Source: an uncultured bacterium
Lineage (GTDB): Bacteria; Bacillota_I; Bacilli_A; Acholeplasmatales; Anaeroplasmataceae
Direction of reading: 5' to 3'
Length of the DNA: 38,453 bases
NCBI GenBank assembly: GCA_949292525.1
Contig: CASEZJ010000005.1
Coordinates: forward strand, 1-38,453
The notes under the pieces are model-generated. The model made no database searches and was not told the DNA's origin. It was given only the letters and a program-made list of their open reading frames with translations. Positions 26,675-35,353 of this stretch are shown one piece after another; position 1 is the first letter of the stretch, and the number at the start of each line of letters is the position of its first letter. The position numbers and the translations under genes were made by a program.

Positions 26675-27488
26675 AATATCCTCTCCTTATCTTTTTATAA
26701 AATTGAATTAATATTTTTTTAAATTCATTAGGTAAAAAATTATTATAAATATTTTTAGATATAAAATCTTGATTTACATCATAATAAGCACTAGCTATAG
26801 CTCCACCTATGCTAGCTATAGTGTCACTATCCCCACCTATAGAAATAGCTGTTCTAATTGTATCTAGAAAACTATTACTAATTAAAAAACAATATATAGC
26901 TTGAGGAATAGAATTCATACATGATGAATCAAAGCTATAGTTTTTAACTAAGTCTAAATAATTAAAATTAAGCTCATAATACTTAGATGCAAATTCTTTA
27001 ATAAATGCCTTAGTATAGCCACATTTAGCATAATAAATACACATAGCAACAACTAAAGCGCCTTTTATTCCTTCTTCATGATTGTGGGTAATCTTAGTGA
27101 TTTTCATTGTTAAATCTTTAACTTCAGCTTCACTCTTAGCGTAAAACGCAACCGGAGAAATCCGCATAGCACTACCATTACCATAACTATTATAAGGCTT
27201 AGGTTTTTTATTATGTAACCATTTATCAAATAAATTACCATAAGCTACATTATATTTATTACCATAATATTTAATTCTTTCGATTATTTTACCTTCTGTT
27301 AATGATTCAGTTAATAATATATCACATACAGCAATAGTTAAAACAGTATCGTCAGTATAATGGTATCCTAACTTTTGGTCTTCTTTCTTTTGGGGAATTA
27401 AAAAATCCTTGCCTTTGTAATTATTAAATTCAAATCGTGAACCACATATATCACCAACTATAGCTCCTAAAATATTTAAAAATTTCAT
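26628..27488 (-). CDS. ADP-ribosylglycohydrolase (DraG/ARH family)
   Basis: A 286-residue protein with the dinuclear-metal motifs of the family: GAIVGDICGSRFE (8-20), YTDDTVLT (44-51) and, near the C-terminus, GGDSDTIASIGGAIASAYY. It removes ADP-ribose from proteins, nucleic acids or small metabolites; the target is unknown. It starts directly after the alpha/beta hydrolase stop. The final residues overlap the next gene. ADP-ribosyl hydrolases can reverse toxin or defence ADP-ribosylation, but no partner ADP-ribosyltransferase is visible in the window. Confidence 0.9.
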   Translation of the reverse strand: MKFLNILGAIVGDICGSRFEFNNYKGKDFLIPQKKEDQKLGYHYTDDTVLTIAVCDILLTESLTEGKIIERIKYYGNKYNVAYGNLFDKWLHNKKPKPYNSYGNGSAMRISPVAFYAKSEAEVKDLTMKITKITHNHEEGIKGALVVAMCIYYAKCGYTKAFIKEFASKYYELNFNYLDLVKNYSFDSSCMNSIPQAIYCFLISNSFLDTIRTAISIGGDSDTIASIGGAIASAYYDVNQDFISKNIYNNFLPNEFKKILIQFYKKIRRGYFGQNTKSNRESKFKY

Positions 27489-28202
27489 TTATTCACCTAG
27501 ATTCTTAATATCATTAATAAATTTATTAATTTCCATTAACATATTTAATCTTTCTTCTTGGTCATATTTATTATGACTAGATTTTTCATATACTAAATAT
27601 TTAATGTTATTCATTAAATATTTATCTATTTTATAGCTGACCATTTCATCTGCTTTAGAATTGATAATTAAAATAGGTGTAGATATTTTTTTAATATATT
27701 TTTTAGCTAAATGACTTAATTTAAATAATTCAATATAGCGAAGTGGCCATTTATAATAAGAAAAGATATTTTTAGTTGGCTTTAGTGCATAATATGTGCT
27801 ATATTCTAATAATTTTACATTGTTTTTACTATATAAATTTAAACCAACTAGGCATGATCTAATCATAGCTTTTATTTTTGGCCTAATTTTTAATGGTAAG
27901 GCTAAACAAATAAGTTTTTTTATAATATTAGGATTATTATAAATGAAATCAATTAACAACAATCCACCCATAGAATGACCTATAGCATATATTTCATTAC
28001 CTTCATTATGGAATTTATATATTAAATCTACTAATGCTTTACGCCAATCTTTTAAACCATGTTTACCAAAATTTAATGCTGTACTATCATGACCTGGTAA
28101 AGTTATAACCTGACATTTGATATCTTTAAAATATTTTATTATATCATTAAATTGCTTAGTTGATTCTACTATTCCGTGAACACAAATTAAGACTTTATTC
28201 AT
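27489..28202 (-). CDS. Alpha/beta hydrolase, serine esterase/lipase type
   Basis: A soluble alpha/beta hydrolase of about 237 residues: oxyanion region VHGIVES, nucleophile elbow GHSMGG (Ser77 from this start), catalytic Asp in NSKADEMV and His in SSHNKYDQEE. It resembles monoacylglycerol lipase and carboxylesterase relatives of Bacilli. The start at 28202 is preferred to the ATG at 28214 because GGTGA lies 6 bp upstream and the promoter predicts transcription from about 28211. First gene of a three-gene operon with the ADP-ribosylglycohydrolase and SIMPL genes. Confidence 0.85.
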   Translation of the reverse strand: MNKVLICVHGIVESTKQFNDIIKYFKDIKCQVITLPGHDSTALNFGKHGLKDWRKALVDLIYKFHNEGNEIYAIGHSMGGLLLIDFIYNNPNIIKKLICLALPLKIRPKIKAMIRSCLVGLNLYSKNNVKLLEYSTYYALKPTKNIFSYYKWPLRYIELFKLSHLAKKYIKKISTPILIINSKADEMVSYKIDKYLMNNIKYLVYEKSSHNKYDQEERLNMLMEINKFINDIKNLGE

Positions 28203-28217
28203 TTTTTTCACCATGTT

Positions 28218-28246
28218 ATTTTAACATGCTAAAAAATAAAAGTAAA
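28218..28246 (-). promoter_or_regulatory. Promoter of the hydrolase operon
   Basis: TTTACT (28241-28246) and TGTTAAAAT (hexamer 28218-28223) are spaced 17 bp. The short distance to the gene implies a leader of only about ten bases. Confidence 0.5.
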
Positions 28247-28255
28247 ATAATGCTT

Positions 28256-28283
28256 TAAAAAAACAGCTGAAATGTTCAGCTGT
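28256..28283 (-). terminator. Terminator of the tetR-mscS operon
   Basis: AACAGCTGAA-CAT-TTCAGCTGTT followed by TTTTT on the minus strand, directly behind the mscS stop. A 10-bp perfect stem. Confidence 0.9.
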
Positions 28284-28288
28284 TTTGC

Positions 28289-29104
28289 TTATTCGTTTTC
28301 TTCTTCTAAGCCTTGAGCTTGTTCTTTTTGTTCATTAACGAACTCTTTAGCGCCTTCAATCATTTTCTTAGTAGTTTTAACATTTGATTTAACAGGCTCA
28401 TTAATAACAATTTGTGGGAATGGAATATTAACATTATGTTTATCAAACAATAATTTAAATTCTCTATTTAAATCCCGTTGAACTTGATAAATATCTTCTT
28501 CCTTACATGTAGCTACTAAAAGTAAATCTACACTTGAAGCATTTAAAGCTTCAACACCTTTATGGTAAGGACCTTCTATAATTGAAGGAATATTAGCCTT
28601 AATAGTTTCTAAATTATCTCTAATTAAAACTTCAACTCTTGGTAATGATTCACTATATTCAATTCCGATCACACATTTAGCTAGTGATACATCTTTAGTT
28701 TGGTTAACAATAGTAGTAATTTCACTGTTGTTAACAATATTAACATTACCTGATGCATCAACTAATTTAGTTGTTCTAATTCCAATTTGAGAAACTGTAC
28801 CACGCCAACCATTTACAATGACGATATCTCCAATTTGAAATTCACCTTCAAATACCATGAATATACCAGCTACTATATTTGCAACTAAGCTTTGAGCACC
28901 AAGACCAACAACTAAGGTTAAAATACCAGCGCTTGCAAGTAATGTTGCTGTATCAACACCCCAAGCATTAAGTACTACGAAAACACATACAATAGCTATT
29001 ACCCAACGAACAATGCTTTCTAATAGTTTTACTATTGTTAAGCTACGATTGTTTTTAGCAAAACCTACTCGCATTATCAAGCGAAGTAAAAATGATAAAA
29101 CCAT
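28289..29104 (-). CDS. MscS-family mechanosensitive channel (5' end probably frameshifted)
   Basis: The sequence from the first in-frame ATG encodes 271 residues. TM2 is ESIVRWVIAIVCVFVVL. The pore-lining TM3 is TLLASAGILTLVVGLGAQSLVANIVAGIF. The beta domain (FQIGDIVIVNGWRGTVSQIGIRTTKL) and the cytoplasmic cage follow. It releases solutes on hypo-osmotic shock. Starting at 29104 would cut TM1 in half: the same frame stays open 41 codons further (IFGEESIFNKS ... YQKIPAVIRTVQIIII) without any ATG, GTG or TTG. An ATG at 29235 (MFENIK) joins it only if one base is added in the AAAATTTTT run near 29218-29226. The real gene is therefore probably 28289-29235 with a 1-nt indel. Confidence 0.88.
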   Translation of the reverse strand: MVLSFLLRLIMRVGFAKNNRSLTIVKLLESIVRWVIAIVCVFVVLNAWGVDTATLLASAGILTLVVGLGAQSLVANIVAGIFMVFEGEFQIGDIVIVNGWRGTVSQIGIRTTKLVDASGNVNIVNNSEITTIVNQTKDVSLAKCVIGIEYSESLPRVEVLIRDNLETIKANIPSIIEGPYHKGVEALNASSVDLLLVATCKEEDIYQVQRDLNREFKLLFDKHNVNIPFPQIVINEPVKSNVKTTKKMIEGAKEFVNEQKEQAQGLEEENE

Positions 29105-29227
29105 TCCAATTATAATTATTTGGACTGTTCTAATTACTGCTGGTATTTTTTGATAAATTAGATCTACAAAGTTGTTTTGTGAAACACTTTTATTGAATAT
29201 TGATTCTTCACCAAAAATTTTATATTT

Positions 29228-30821
29228 TCAAACATTTCCTTCTTTATAAAATTGAATTACATTATTGTTATTTGATTTAAATGTAAGACCATCAGTTAAA
29301 TATTGTCCGCTAATTAAATCGGTAGCATTACCTATTTGACCAGCATTATAAGAAATGTTAGAGTTTTTAATACTTACATTTTGATTCACTTTATTAACTT
29401 TAAATTGTCCAGCTAATACATTATTAAAAGTATAATTTGAAGTAGCTGTAGATGTTACATATACTTTAACATTACCATTTGCATCTGGTTCTGATAATGT
29501 ATAAGTAAATTCATTATTATTAAATTTATAACCATTATAAGTTAATGAAAAATTATTTGGTAATTTTAAATTATTTTTATTAGCACCATATGTTAATGAT
29601 TGTGTATAATTGCCTAAATTAGTACTAATACCACTATTTATATTAGTTTTATTAATTGTTATGGTTTTAGTAATAGTAGCACTATTATAGTTATTACTTC
29701 CAACTGCAGTAATAGTTAAAGTTATTGTACCTGCCTTAGTTGGTATTAAAGTATTACCACTAATAGTTGCACTACCAGTTCCAGCATTAACACTATATGT
29801 AATATTACCAGATTGATTACCTGCCGTGCTTGAAGTAGATAGTGTTAAATTAGAACCAAAATTAACAGACGTATTGCCTTTATATGTTAATGTTTGATTT
29901 GCTTTATTAATTTTCCAAGTAAAAGTTTTGGCAGCTTTACTACCAGTACTATCCCAAGTATATTTCATTCTTGGCTCTAAAGTTATAGAATAACTACCTG
30001 CATCAGTAGCACTTTGCGTTCCACCAACTACTTTAACATATTCTGATAAATTAGCTATAGCATTTTTAACATTACCATCATAGGTAAAATTTTGTAATTG
30101 TTCATTTACATATTGATTTAATGTTTTACCACCAACACTATTATTAGCAGCAACAACTGTAAAACGACAAATATAAAGAAAATTACCATCTAAATCTGGA
30201 TGAAGTGTATCATTTTCATCAACTTTTTTATTAGCTGTATGCATAGTTGAATTATCACGAGCTGTAAGTGCATAAGTCCCAGGTTTTGAAGGAATAACTA
30301 AGTCTGATTCCTTTCCCGTATATGTAGAAGGTACTTGATAACCTTGACCAGCTTCATCAGTAATTCTAAGTAGCATAAATTTATTAAATCTTGGAGGTGT
30401 TATTTAACTCTCATCAAACAATGTACAAACAATTTTAACTTTATCACCAGCATATAAAGGATTATCTAAAGTTGTAATAGCCGCATGCCCTCTATCTGTA
30501 TACTTATAACTATTACCTTCATCCGGGAAAAAATAATTATTTCCAAAGCTTTCTACAGTATAAGAATCACCATAGACCATACGTTTGACCACTAATAAAT
30601 TGATTTTCACTATTTTTTAAATAAATAGCGTAAGAAGCCATCTCAGGACCTGTTGGATATGTCTCAACTTCATCATCATAATTAGTTGAAGATAAAGCTG
30701 ATGTAGCTTCTTCTACTATGTCTTCACTCTTAGCTTCTACTTTATTATTAGTATTAAATAATATTAATGAAATAGAAGTAATAACTAATAGTGCAAATAA
30801 TAATTTAATTGTTCTTTTCAT
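29228..30821 (-). pseudogene. Secreted MBG/Ig-like repeat surface protein, disrupted
   Basis: Starts at 30821 (AGGAGG upstream) with a signal peptide (MKRTIKLLFALLVITSISLILF ... VEA). The frame breaks near 30570-30580 (1-nt shift), resumes to an in-frame TAA at 30404-30406 after LFDES, then continues open (ITPPRFNKFMLLRITDE) to TGA at 29228. The main body has two MBG-like units (NQTLTYKGNTSVNFGSNLTL and NYTQSLTYGANKNNLKLP) and an Ig-like block with SATISGNTLIPTKAGTITL. No sorting motif or C-terminal membrane helix is seen. Second gene after tetR; its end overlaps the likely mscS ATG by 8 bp. Either a decayed surface protein or one carrying assembly errors. Confidence 0.7.
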
Positions 30822-30831
30822 AAATAACCTC

Positions 30832-31425
30832 CTAATTAGTATAGCTTAATATAGCTTCTAATATTTTACCTATTATTTTTTTAGCATTTTCAGCAATTTC
30901 CTTATTAGAAACATCATGAACTTTAGCCATAGAAATAGCACTTTCAATAATGATAGACCATATAAAGGCAAATACGCCTTCACTAGTATTTCTTTCTAGA
31001 TTCCCCATTAATCTACCAAATACACTAGAAAAGAAAATATATGATGCATTATCTGTAGTCCATATTTCTTTTGTAATGTAATGGGAATGAATATAAGAAT
31101 CATAGAATGCTCGTTTATTAGGGTTATCACGCCAATAACCATAATAAAGTAGCCATGTTTCAAGACAAATATTAGCTTTATCGTCATCTAAGACTAAGCC
31201 CTTAGACATAAAATAATTCTTAAATATTGCATCTATTTCTTTATGAATATTTAAGAAGGCTTGTTTATATATGTCTTGTTTGTTTTTATAATGATAATAT
31301 ATCATTGCTTCAGAAGCTTTTATTTCTTCAGCTATACGTTTAGTAGTAATGTTTTCTAAACCTAATTTAGCTGAAATGCTATAAACAGCTTCTAAAGTTT
31401 CTTCTTTTACTTCTCTTCTTGCCAT
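30832..31425 (-). CDS. TetR/AcrR-family repressor
   Basis: A 197-residue regulator with an N-terminal HTH (GLENITTKRIAEEIKASEAMIYYHYKNK; recognition helix about 31-50) and a helical ligand domain of unknown specificity. It heads an operon with the surface protein and mscS genes, so it may govern envelope or osmotic genes. Its own promoter contains a 13-bp palindrome between -35 and -10, consistent with autorepression. The start is ATG 31425 with AAGGAGG. Confidence 0.9.
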   Translation of the reverse strand: MARREVKEETLEAVYSISAKLGLENITTKRIAEEIKASEAMIYYHYKNKQDIYKQAFLNIHKEIDAIFKNYFMSKGLVLDDDKANICLETWLLYYGYWRDNPNKRAFYDSYIHSHYITKEIWTTDNASYIFFSSVFGRLMGNLERNTSEGVFAFIWSIIIESAISMAKVHDVSNKEIAENAKKIIGKILEAILSYTN

Positions 31426-31454
31426 TTTTACCCTCCTTGAGTAAACACTACTAA

Positions 31455-31483
31455 ATTATAGTTGTTACAACTAATAAAGTTAA
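31455..31483 (-). promoter_or_regulatory. tetR promoter with embedded operator
   Basis: TTAACT (31478-31483) and TATAAT (31455-31460) are 17 bp apart. AGTTGTTACAACT (31460-31472), a perfect palindrome about a central base, lies between them and is a natural TetR dimer site. Confidence 0.6.
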
Positions 31484-31542
31484 TTAAAATTACTATGTAA
31501 ACGCTATATTTTTAGGTTAAAATTAATGTTTTTTAGTATACG

Positions 31543-31575
31543 AAAAAAGGAAGTGATTTTTTAATTTTCACTTCC
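31543..31575 (-). terminator. Terminator behind manA
   Basis: GGAAGTGA ... TCACTTCC with an AT loop, then TTTTTT on the minus strand. A T-run on the plus side also makes it potentially bidirectional. Confidence 0.85.
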
Positions 31576-31586
31576 ATTTTTTTCAT

Positions 31587-32552
31587 TTATCTAGCTTCTG
31601 TAATTAGGCCCACAAATGTGCCTTTTATTTCATATTCTAAAGTCTCTGCTGGAATAAATATACTATCGCCTTTACGATAATTTATCTTTCCACCAGCAAA
31701 TATGACTTCACCTTGACCATCATAACAAAGTAAATGACTAAAACTAGCTTTTGAGGCTTCTAATTTGGCTGAGTTTGTAACATCTAACCTTGTTACATCG
31801 AAATATTTAGAAGTCACAACATGTTGTTTAGTGTAACCATCACATTTTATTTTAGGTCCTTGTTCTATGAAAGGATTTACTAATTTGTGGTAATTTAATA
31901 CATCTAAAGCCTTTTTTATTTGGAATCCACGGTGTCCTGGTTTTTCACCAAAATTCCAAATATTATAAGTTGTATTAGAATTCTGTTGAATTTCAATGCA
32001 GAAAGTACCAGCAGCTAAAGCATGAATTGTACCAGCAGGAACTAATATAGCATCACCAGGGTGAACTTTTACCTTATTAACTAGGTCTAACACTTCGCCA
32101 GCAACGAGTTTGTTTAAAAATTCTTCTTCGGTGACATCTTTATTAAATCCTACATATATATGGGCATTATCATCTGCTTCAAAGAAATAATACATTTCCA
32201 TTTTTCCAGGTTCATGTTCAACTCTAAATGCATATTCATCATCAGGATGAACTTGAATAAATAGATTTTTTTTATTATCTAAGAATTTTATTAATAATGG
32301 AAAACGGTCATATTTTTCAGAATATGTACCAAGTATTTCTTTACCATTTTTAGCAACATAATCTCCTAATTTTATTCCTTTATCAGGACCGCTATCAATT
32401 AGGGATTGGCCAAATTCATGGGCAGATAATTCCCAACTTTGAGCTATAGTTTCTGAATCTAATTCTTTATTAAATTCTTCTTTTAATTTTGTACCACCTA
32501 AGGGCCAATAGGGTAGGCCCATTAAAGCGGCTTTTAATTTTACAGGTTCCAT
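31587..32552 (-). CDS. manA: Mannose-6-phosphate isomerase, class I
   Basis: A 321-residue cupin enzyme of the short Bacillota type that interconverts mannose-6-phosphate and fructose-6-phosphate. The zinc site is visible: IQVHPDDEYA (Gln100, His102), the Glu of EMYYFF (about 119) and the His of GTIHALAAGT (about 177). The start overlaps the upstream HExxH gene by one base (TAATG). Last gene of the transporter-hydantoinase-HExxH-manA operon and followed by a strong terminator. Confidence 0.95.
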   Translation of the reverse strand: MEPVKLKAALMGLPYWPLGGTKLKEEFNKELDSETIAQSWELSAHEFGQSLIDSGPDKGIKLGDYVAKNGKEILGTYSEKYDRFPLLIKFLDNKKNLFIQVHPDDEYAFRVEHEPGKMEMYYFFEADDNAHIYVGFNKDVTEEEFLNKLVAGEVLDLVNKVKVHPGDAILVPAGTIHALAAGTFCIEIQQNSNTTYNIWNFGEKPGHRGFQIKKALDVLNYHKLVNPFIEQGPKIKCDGYTKQHVVTSKYFDVTRLDVTNSAKLEASKASFSHLLCYDGQGEVIFAGGKINYRKGDSIFIPAETLEYEIKGTFVGLITEAR

Positions 32553-33172
32553 TAAAATAATTGCTTCTTTCCTAAGACAAATACTTTATCATATAACAAA
32601 GGTGAATGTCTTAATTTTGTTACTAGTTTAGCAAAATGCATTGCTGCAATTTCACCTGCGGCTAATAGTTGAGATTTTGTCTTAAATAAGCCAAATATCT
32701 TACCATCAATTATTTTTTGATTAGAATATAATTCGGGATTTACTAATTCAAGATAATGGAATAATTCGTGAGCAGTAACTGTATTTTTTAATGAATCTAT
32801 ATCAACTAAGTCACAAATATTATATTGATTAGCTAAATCTTTAACAAAGTCTATTGTTTCAATATTTAAAGTTATAGTTTGATTTTTTTCAGTAAAGAGA
32901 CCTAAATAAGCATAATATTTAGTTGGTTTCTCTTTTACATAAACAATGGGAACGTTTAGTTTAATAGCGTATTTTATTGGTGTTAGTTCACCATAGTCTT
33001 TGACTAATTTTTCATAACACTCTATTGCCTCTGCCATTGAGTTTTTAACTATTTCTTCTTTTTTAGCTTTATCTAATTTATGAGCTGATATATCTCTATC
33101 TAATTTTTCCATATAAATATCAAAATCAGATTTTTTGCTTAATGCAATTAATGTCTCACGAATATTTTCCAT
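32552..33172 (-). CDS. Putative zinc metallopeptidase-like protein (HExxH)
   Basis: A 206-residue soluble protein of no recognised family. HELFHYLE (His135, Glu136, His139) fits a gluzincin or IrrE-like zinc motif, and the Glu in AAGEIAAMHFAKLV about 30 residues later could be the third ligand. There is no signal peptide or membrane segment. The N-terminal 60 residues are a charged helical region. It sits between the hydantoinase gene (13 bp gap) and manA (1-base overlap), so it is an operon member, but no link to sugar or hydantoin metabolism is known to me. Confidence 0.65.
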   Translation of the reverse strand: MENIRETLIALSKKSDFDIYMEKLDRDISAHKLDKAKKEEIVKNSMAEAIECYEKLVKDYGELTPIKYAIKLNVPIVYVKEKPTKYYAYLGLFTEKNQTITLNIETIDFVKDLANQYNICDLVDIDSLKNTVTAHELFHYLELVNPELYSNQKIIDGKIFGLFKTKSQLLAAGEIAAMHFAKLVTKLRHSPLLYDKVFVLGKKQLF

Positions 33173-33185
33173 AAATTACCTCTTT

Positions 33186-35309
33186 TTAGTACATACCATT
33201 TTTCGCAGCTACAATACCGATTTCTGCAGCTTCATCTAAATCAATTAATTCTGTTTTTGCAAGACCGATAACTTGTTCTACTGTGCTTAAACCTGAATAG
33301 TCAATTACACGTCCACCGACGATAACATACATATCAGGATTAATTCTAACTTCGCTAGAATAGTTACTTGTATCATGCCATAATTTCTTTAGAACATCTT
33401 CAATATCGCCAAATGGAGTTTTTACAACTTTACCATCAGCACGTTGAACTTTAACGAAGCCTTTATTATCGATAATACGAACGTTATCATGGGTTTTATT
33501 CTTACCTGTAACAACAAATGTATTGCCGTTTGAGTATGCAACTTTAATATCAGTTGTATCTGCAGCAAATGTTTCTTTAGAAATTTCTAATGCTTCTGCA
33601 TCATCAACTTTCTTAGATAAGTCTGTTGTTTTAACTTCTGTAGAACCCATTGCGATTGCTGTAACTTTTTGAGTAGTTTCATCAATTTCTAGAAATACTT
33701 CTACAGTGTCAGGTACCGCACCACTACGAACTGCTCTATCTTTTGCTTCACGTTTAATCTTAGCTATATCTTCAACAGTTGGGTTTGGAATAGTTCTTTC
33801 AACCATTTCACGAACCATCGCTAAAGCAACACCAATTGATGAAATAACTTCAGCATTTTCAGGAATTTGATATTTGAACTTCATCATATTACCTGTATAA
33901 GCAAGTAATACACCAGCACCACCACCGGCACCAACTAAGACGATTTGATCACGTTCAACTTTATATTTAGCAATTAATTCTTCAATAACAGGAATAATCT
34001 TATTTCCTGATGTTGTTAAAATTTGGTTTGCTGTTTCTTCAACAGTTTTACCAATATAGTCAGCTAACAATTTAACTGCTTTATAACTTGCTTCATAACT
34101 ACCTTTAGCAAAATCATCATCAGCTAATAATTTTAAAGCATTTGCAGCACAAGTGTTAGTAATAGTAATACATTTACCGCTCTTACATCTAATAGCCACA
34201 TAATCAAATGGATCATTTGGTTTAGGTTGAACGAAGTATAATTCTGCACCATCTAATTCTTTTGGATCAGTAAATGCTGCATATTCCAAATCAGCAATGT
34301 GAGCAGAACGTGGGCCTACGTCAACGATACCATCTTTATTAGCTCTTACCATTGAACCACCGGCAACACCAAGTACACGAACATCAAGTGAGTTAACATA
34401 TGTACGGTGACCACCTAAGATTGTATAGTCAACGGCAGGACGACCATTTTTAATAACACCAATATTTGTTGTTGTACCACCAACTTCAAAATAGATACCA
34501 TTTGAAGCACGTAGATACATTAAAGCACCGATAACTGAAGCAGCAGGTCCTGATAACATTGTTAAAATAGGACGTTTCTTCATTTCAGTAACTTCCATAA
34601 CACCACCATCACCACGCATGATCATTAGTGGAACAGTGATACCAGCTTGACGAACACTTTGTTCAGTACTATTAGCTGTTTCTAGCATTTTTGGAAGAAT
34701 ACTAGCATTAATTACTGCTGTTTGAGTTCTAATAGCTAAACCATAAAGTTTAGTGATTTCAGAAGCTGCAGTGCTTAAGATACCTCTTCTTTGACAAATA
34801 TCAGAGATAACTTTTTCTTCTGTCATATCATCAACACCAAAAGCTTTTGATGCGACGATAACTTGAGCGCCTTGTTTAATTAAATCATCAATTACTTCTT
34901 CAGCTTTCTTTTCGCTGAACTCTTTTAATTTGATATAGGCGCTAATAACTTCAATTTTTTTACCATTACCTAAATCAATGCTTTGGATAGTAGTTTGTTT
35001 TTTAACTAACCAACCACCTAGACCGCCACCGCCTAAGCCGATTACACCAACTTTAGCAACGTCACCTTCAATTAAAGCGTTTGTAGCTTGAGTTGTTGAA
35101 TGTGCTACGAATACAACTTCTTCAGGTTTAATATTGTTATCAGCCACACATTTTTGGAAGGCTTTAACTACACCGGCAGCAACACCTTGTTTGTCGTCAT
35201 GTGTAGTTTTACAAGAGCCTTTACCAACTATTTGATTAGTAGCGTTATCAATGGCAACAGCTTTAGTATGTGTACCACCAACGTCGATACCAATTCTTAT
35301 ATTTCTCAT
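33186..35309 (-). CDS. Hydantoinase/oxoprolinase family protein (HyuA-like)
   Basis: A 707-residue ASKHA-fold ATPase of the N-methylhydantoinase A/oxoprolinase type. N-terminal IRIGIDVGGTHTKAVAID is the phosphate-1 loop. STTQATNALIEGD, FEVGGTTTNIGVI (about 275) and LVGAGGGAGVLL (about 455) are the other nucleotide and hinge motifs. Family members open five-membered imide rings at the cost of ATP, usually with a HyuB partner; none is present, so this is the HyuB-free single-subunit kind and the substrate is unknown. The transporter 44 bp upstream probably imports that substrate. Codon use looks tidier (more GC) than in the island genes, as for a well-expressed gene. Confidence 0.88.
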   Translation of the reverse strand: MRNIRIGIDVGGTHTKAVAIDNATNQIVGKGSCKTTHDDKQGVAAGVVKAFQKCVADNNIKPEEVVFVAHSTTQATNALIEGDVAKVGVIGLGGGGLGGWLVKKQTTIQSIDLGNGKKIEVISAYIKLKEFSEKKAEEVIDDLIKQGAQVIVASKAFGVDDMTEEKVISDICQRRGILSTAASEITKLYGLAIRTQTAVINASILPKMLETANSTEQSVRQAGITVPLMIMRGDGGVMEVTEMKKRPILTMLSGPAASVIGALMYLRASNGIYFEVGGTTTNIGVIKNGRPAVDYTILGGHRTYVNSLDVRVLGVAGGSMVRANKDGIVDVGPRSAHIADLEYAAFTDPKELDGAELYFVQPKPNDPFDYVAIRCKSGKCITITNTCAANALKLLADDDFAKGSYEASYKAVKLLADYIGKTVEETANQILTTSGNKIIPVIEELIAKYKVERDQIVLVGAGGGAGVLLAYTGNMMKFKYQIPENAEVISSIGVALAMVREMVERTIPNPTVEDIAKIKREAKDRAVRSGAVPDTVEVFLEIDETTQKVTAIAMGSTEVKTTDLSKKVDDAEALEISKETFAADTTDIKVAYSNGNTFVVTGKNKTHDNVRIIDNKGFVKVQRADGKVVKTPFGDIEDVLKKLWHDTSNYSSEVRINPDMYVIVGGRVIDYSGLSTVEQVIGLAKTELIDLDEAAEIGIVAAKNGMY

Positions 35310-35353
35310 TTTTACACTCCTTTTGAGTTTAAAGTTTTATTATTTCTTTTTTA

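Noticed and set aside
29228-29230. TGA read as tryptophan, fusing the MBG protein to the MscS channel
   Set aside because: TGA ends sspC (overlapping the sspA start) and sspD, and Trp is TGG throughout. A frameshifted mscS with an ATG overlapping the upstream stop explains the open frame better.
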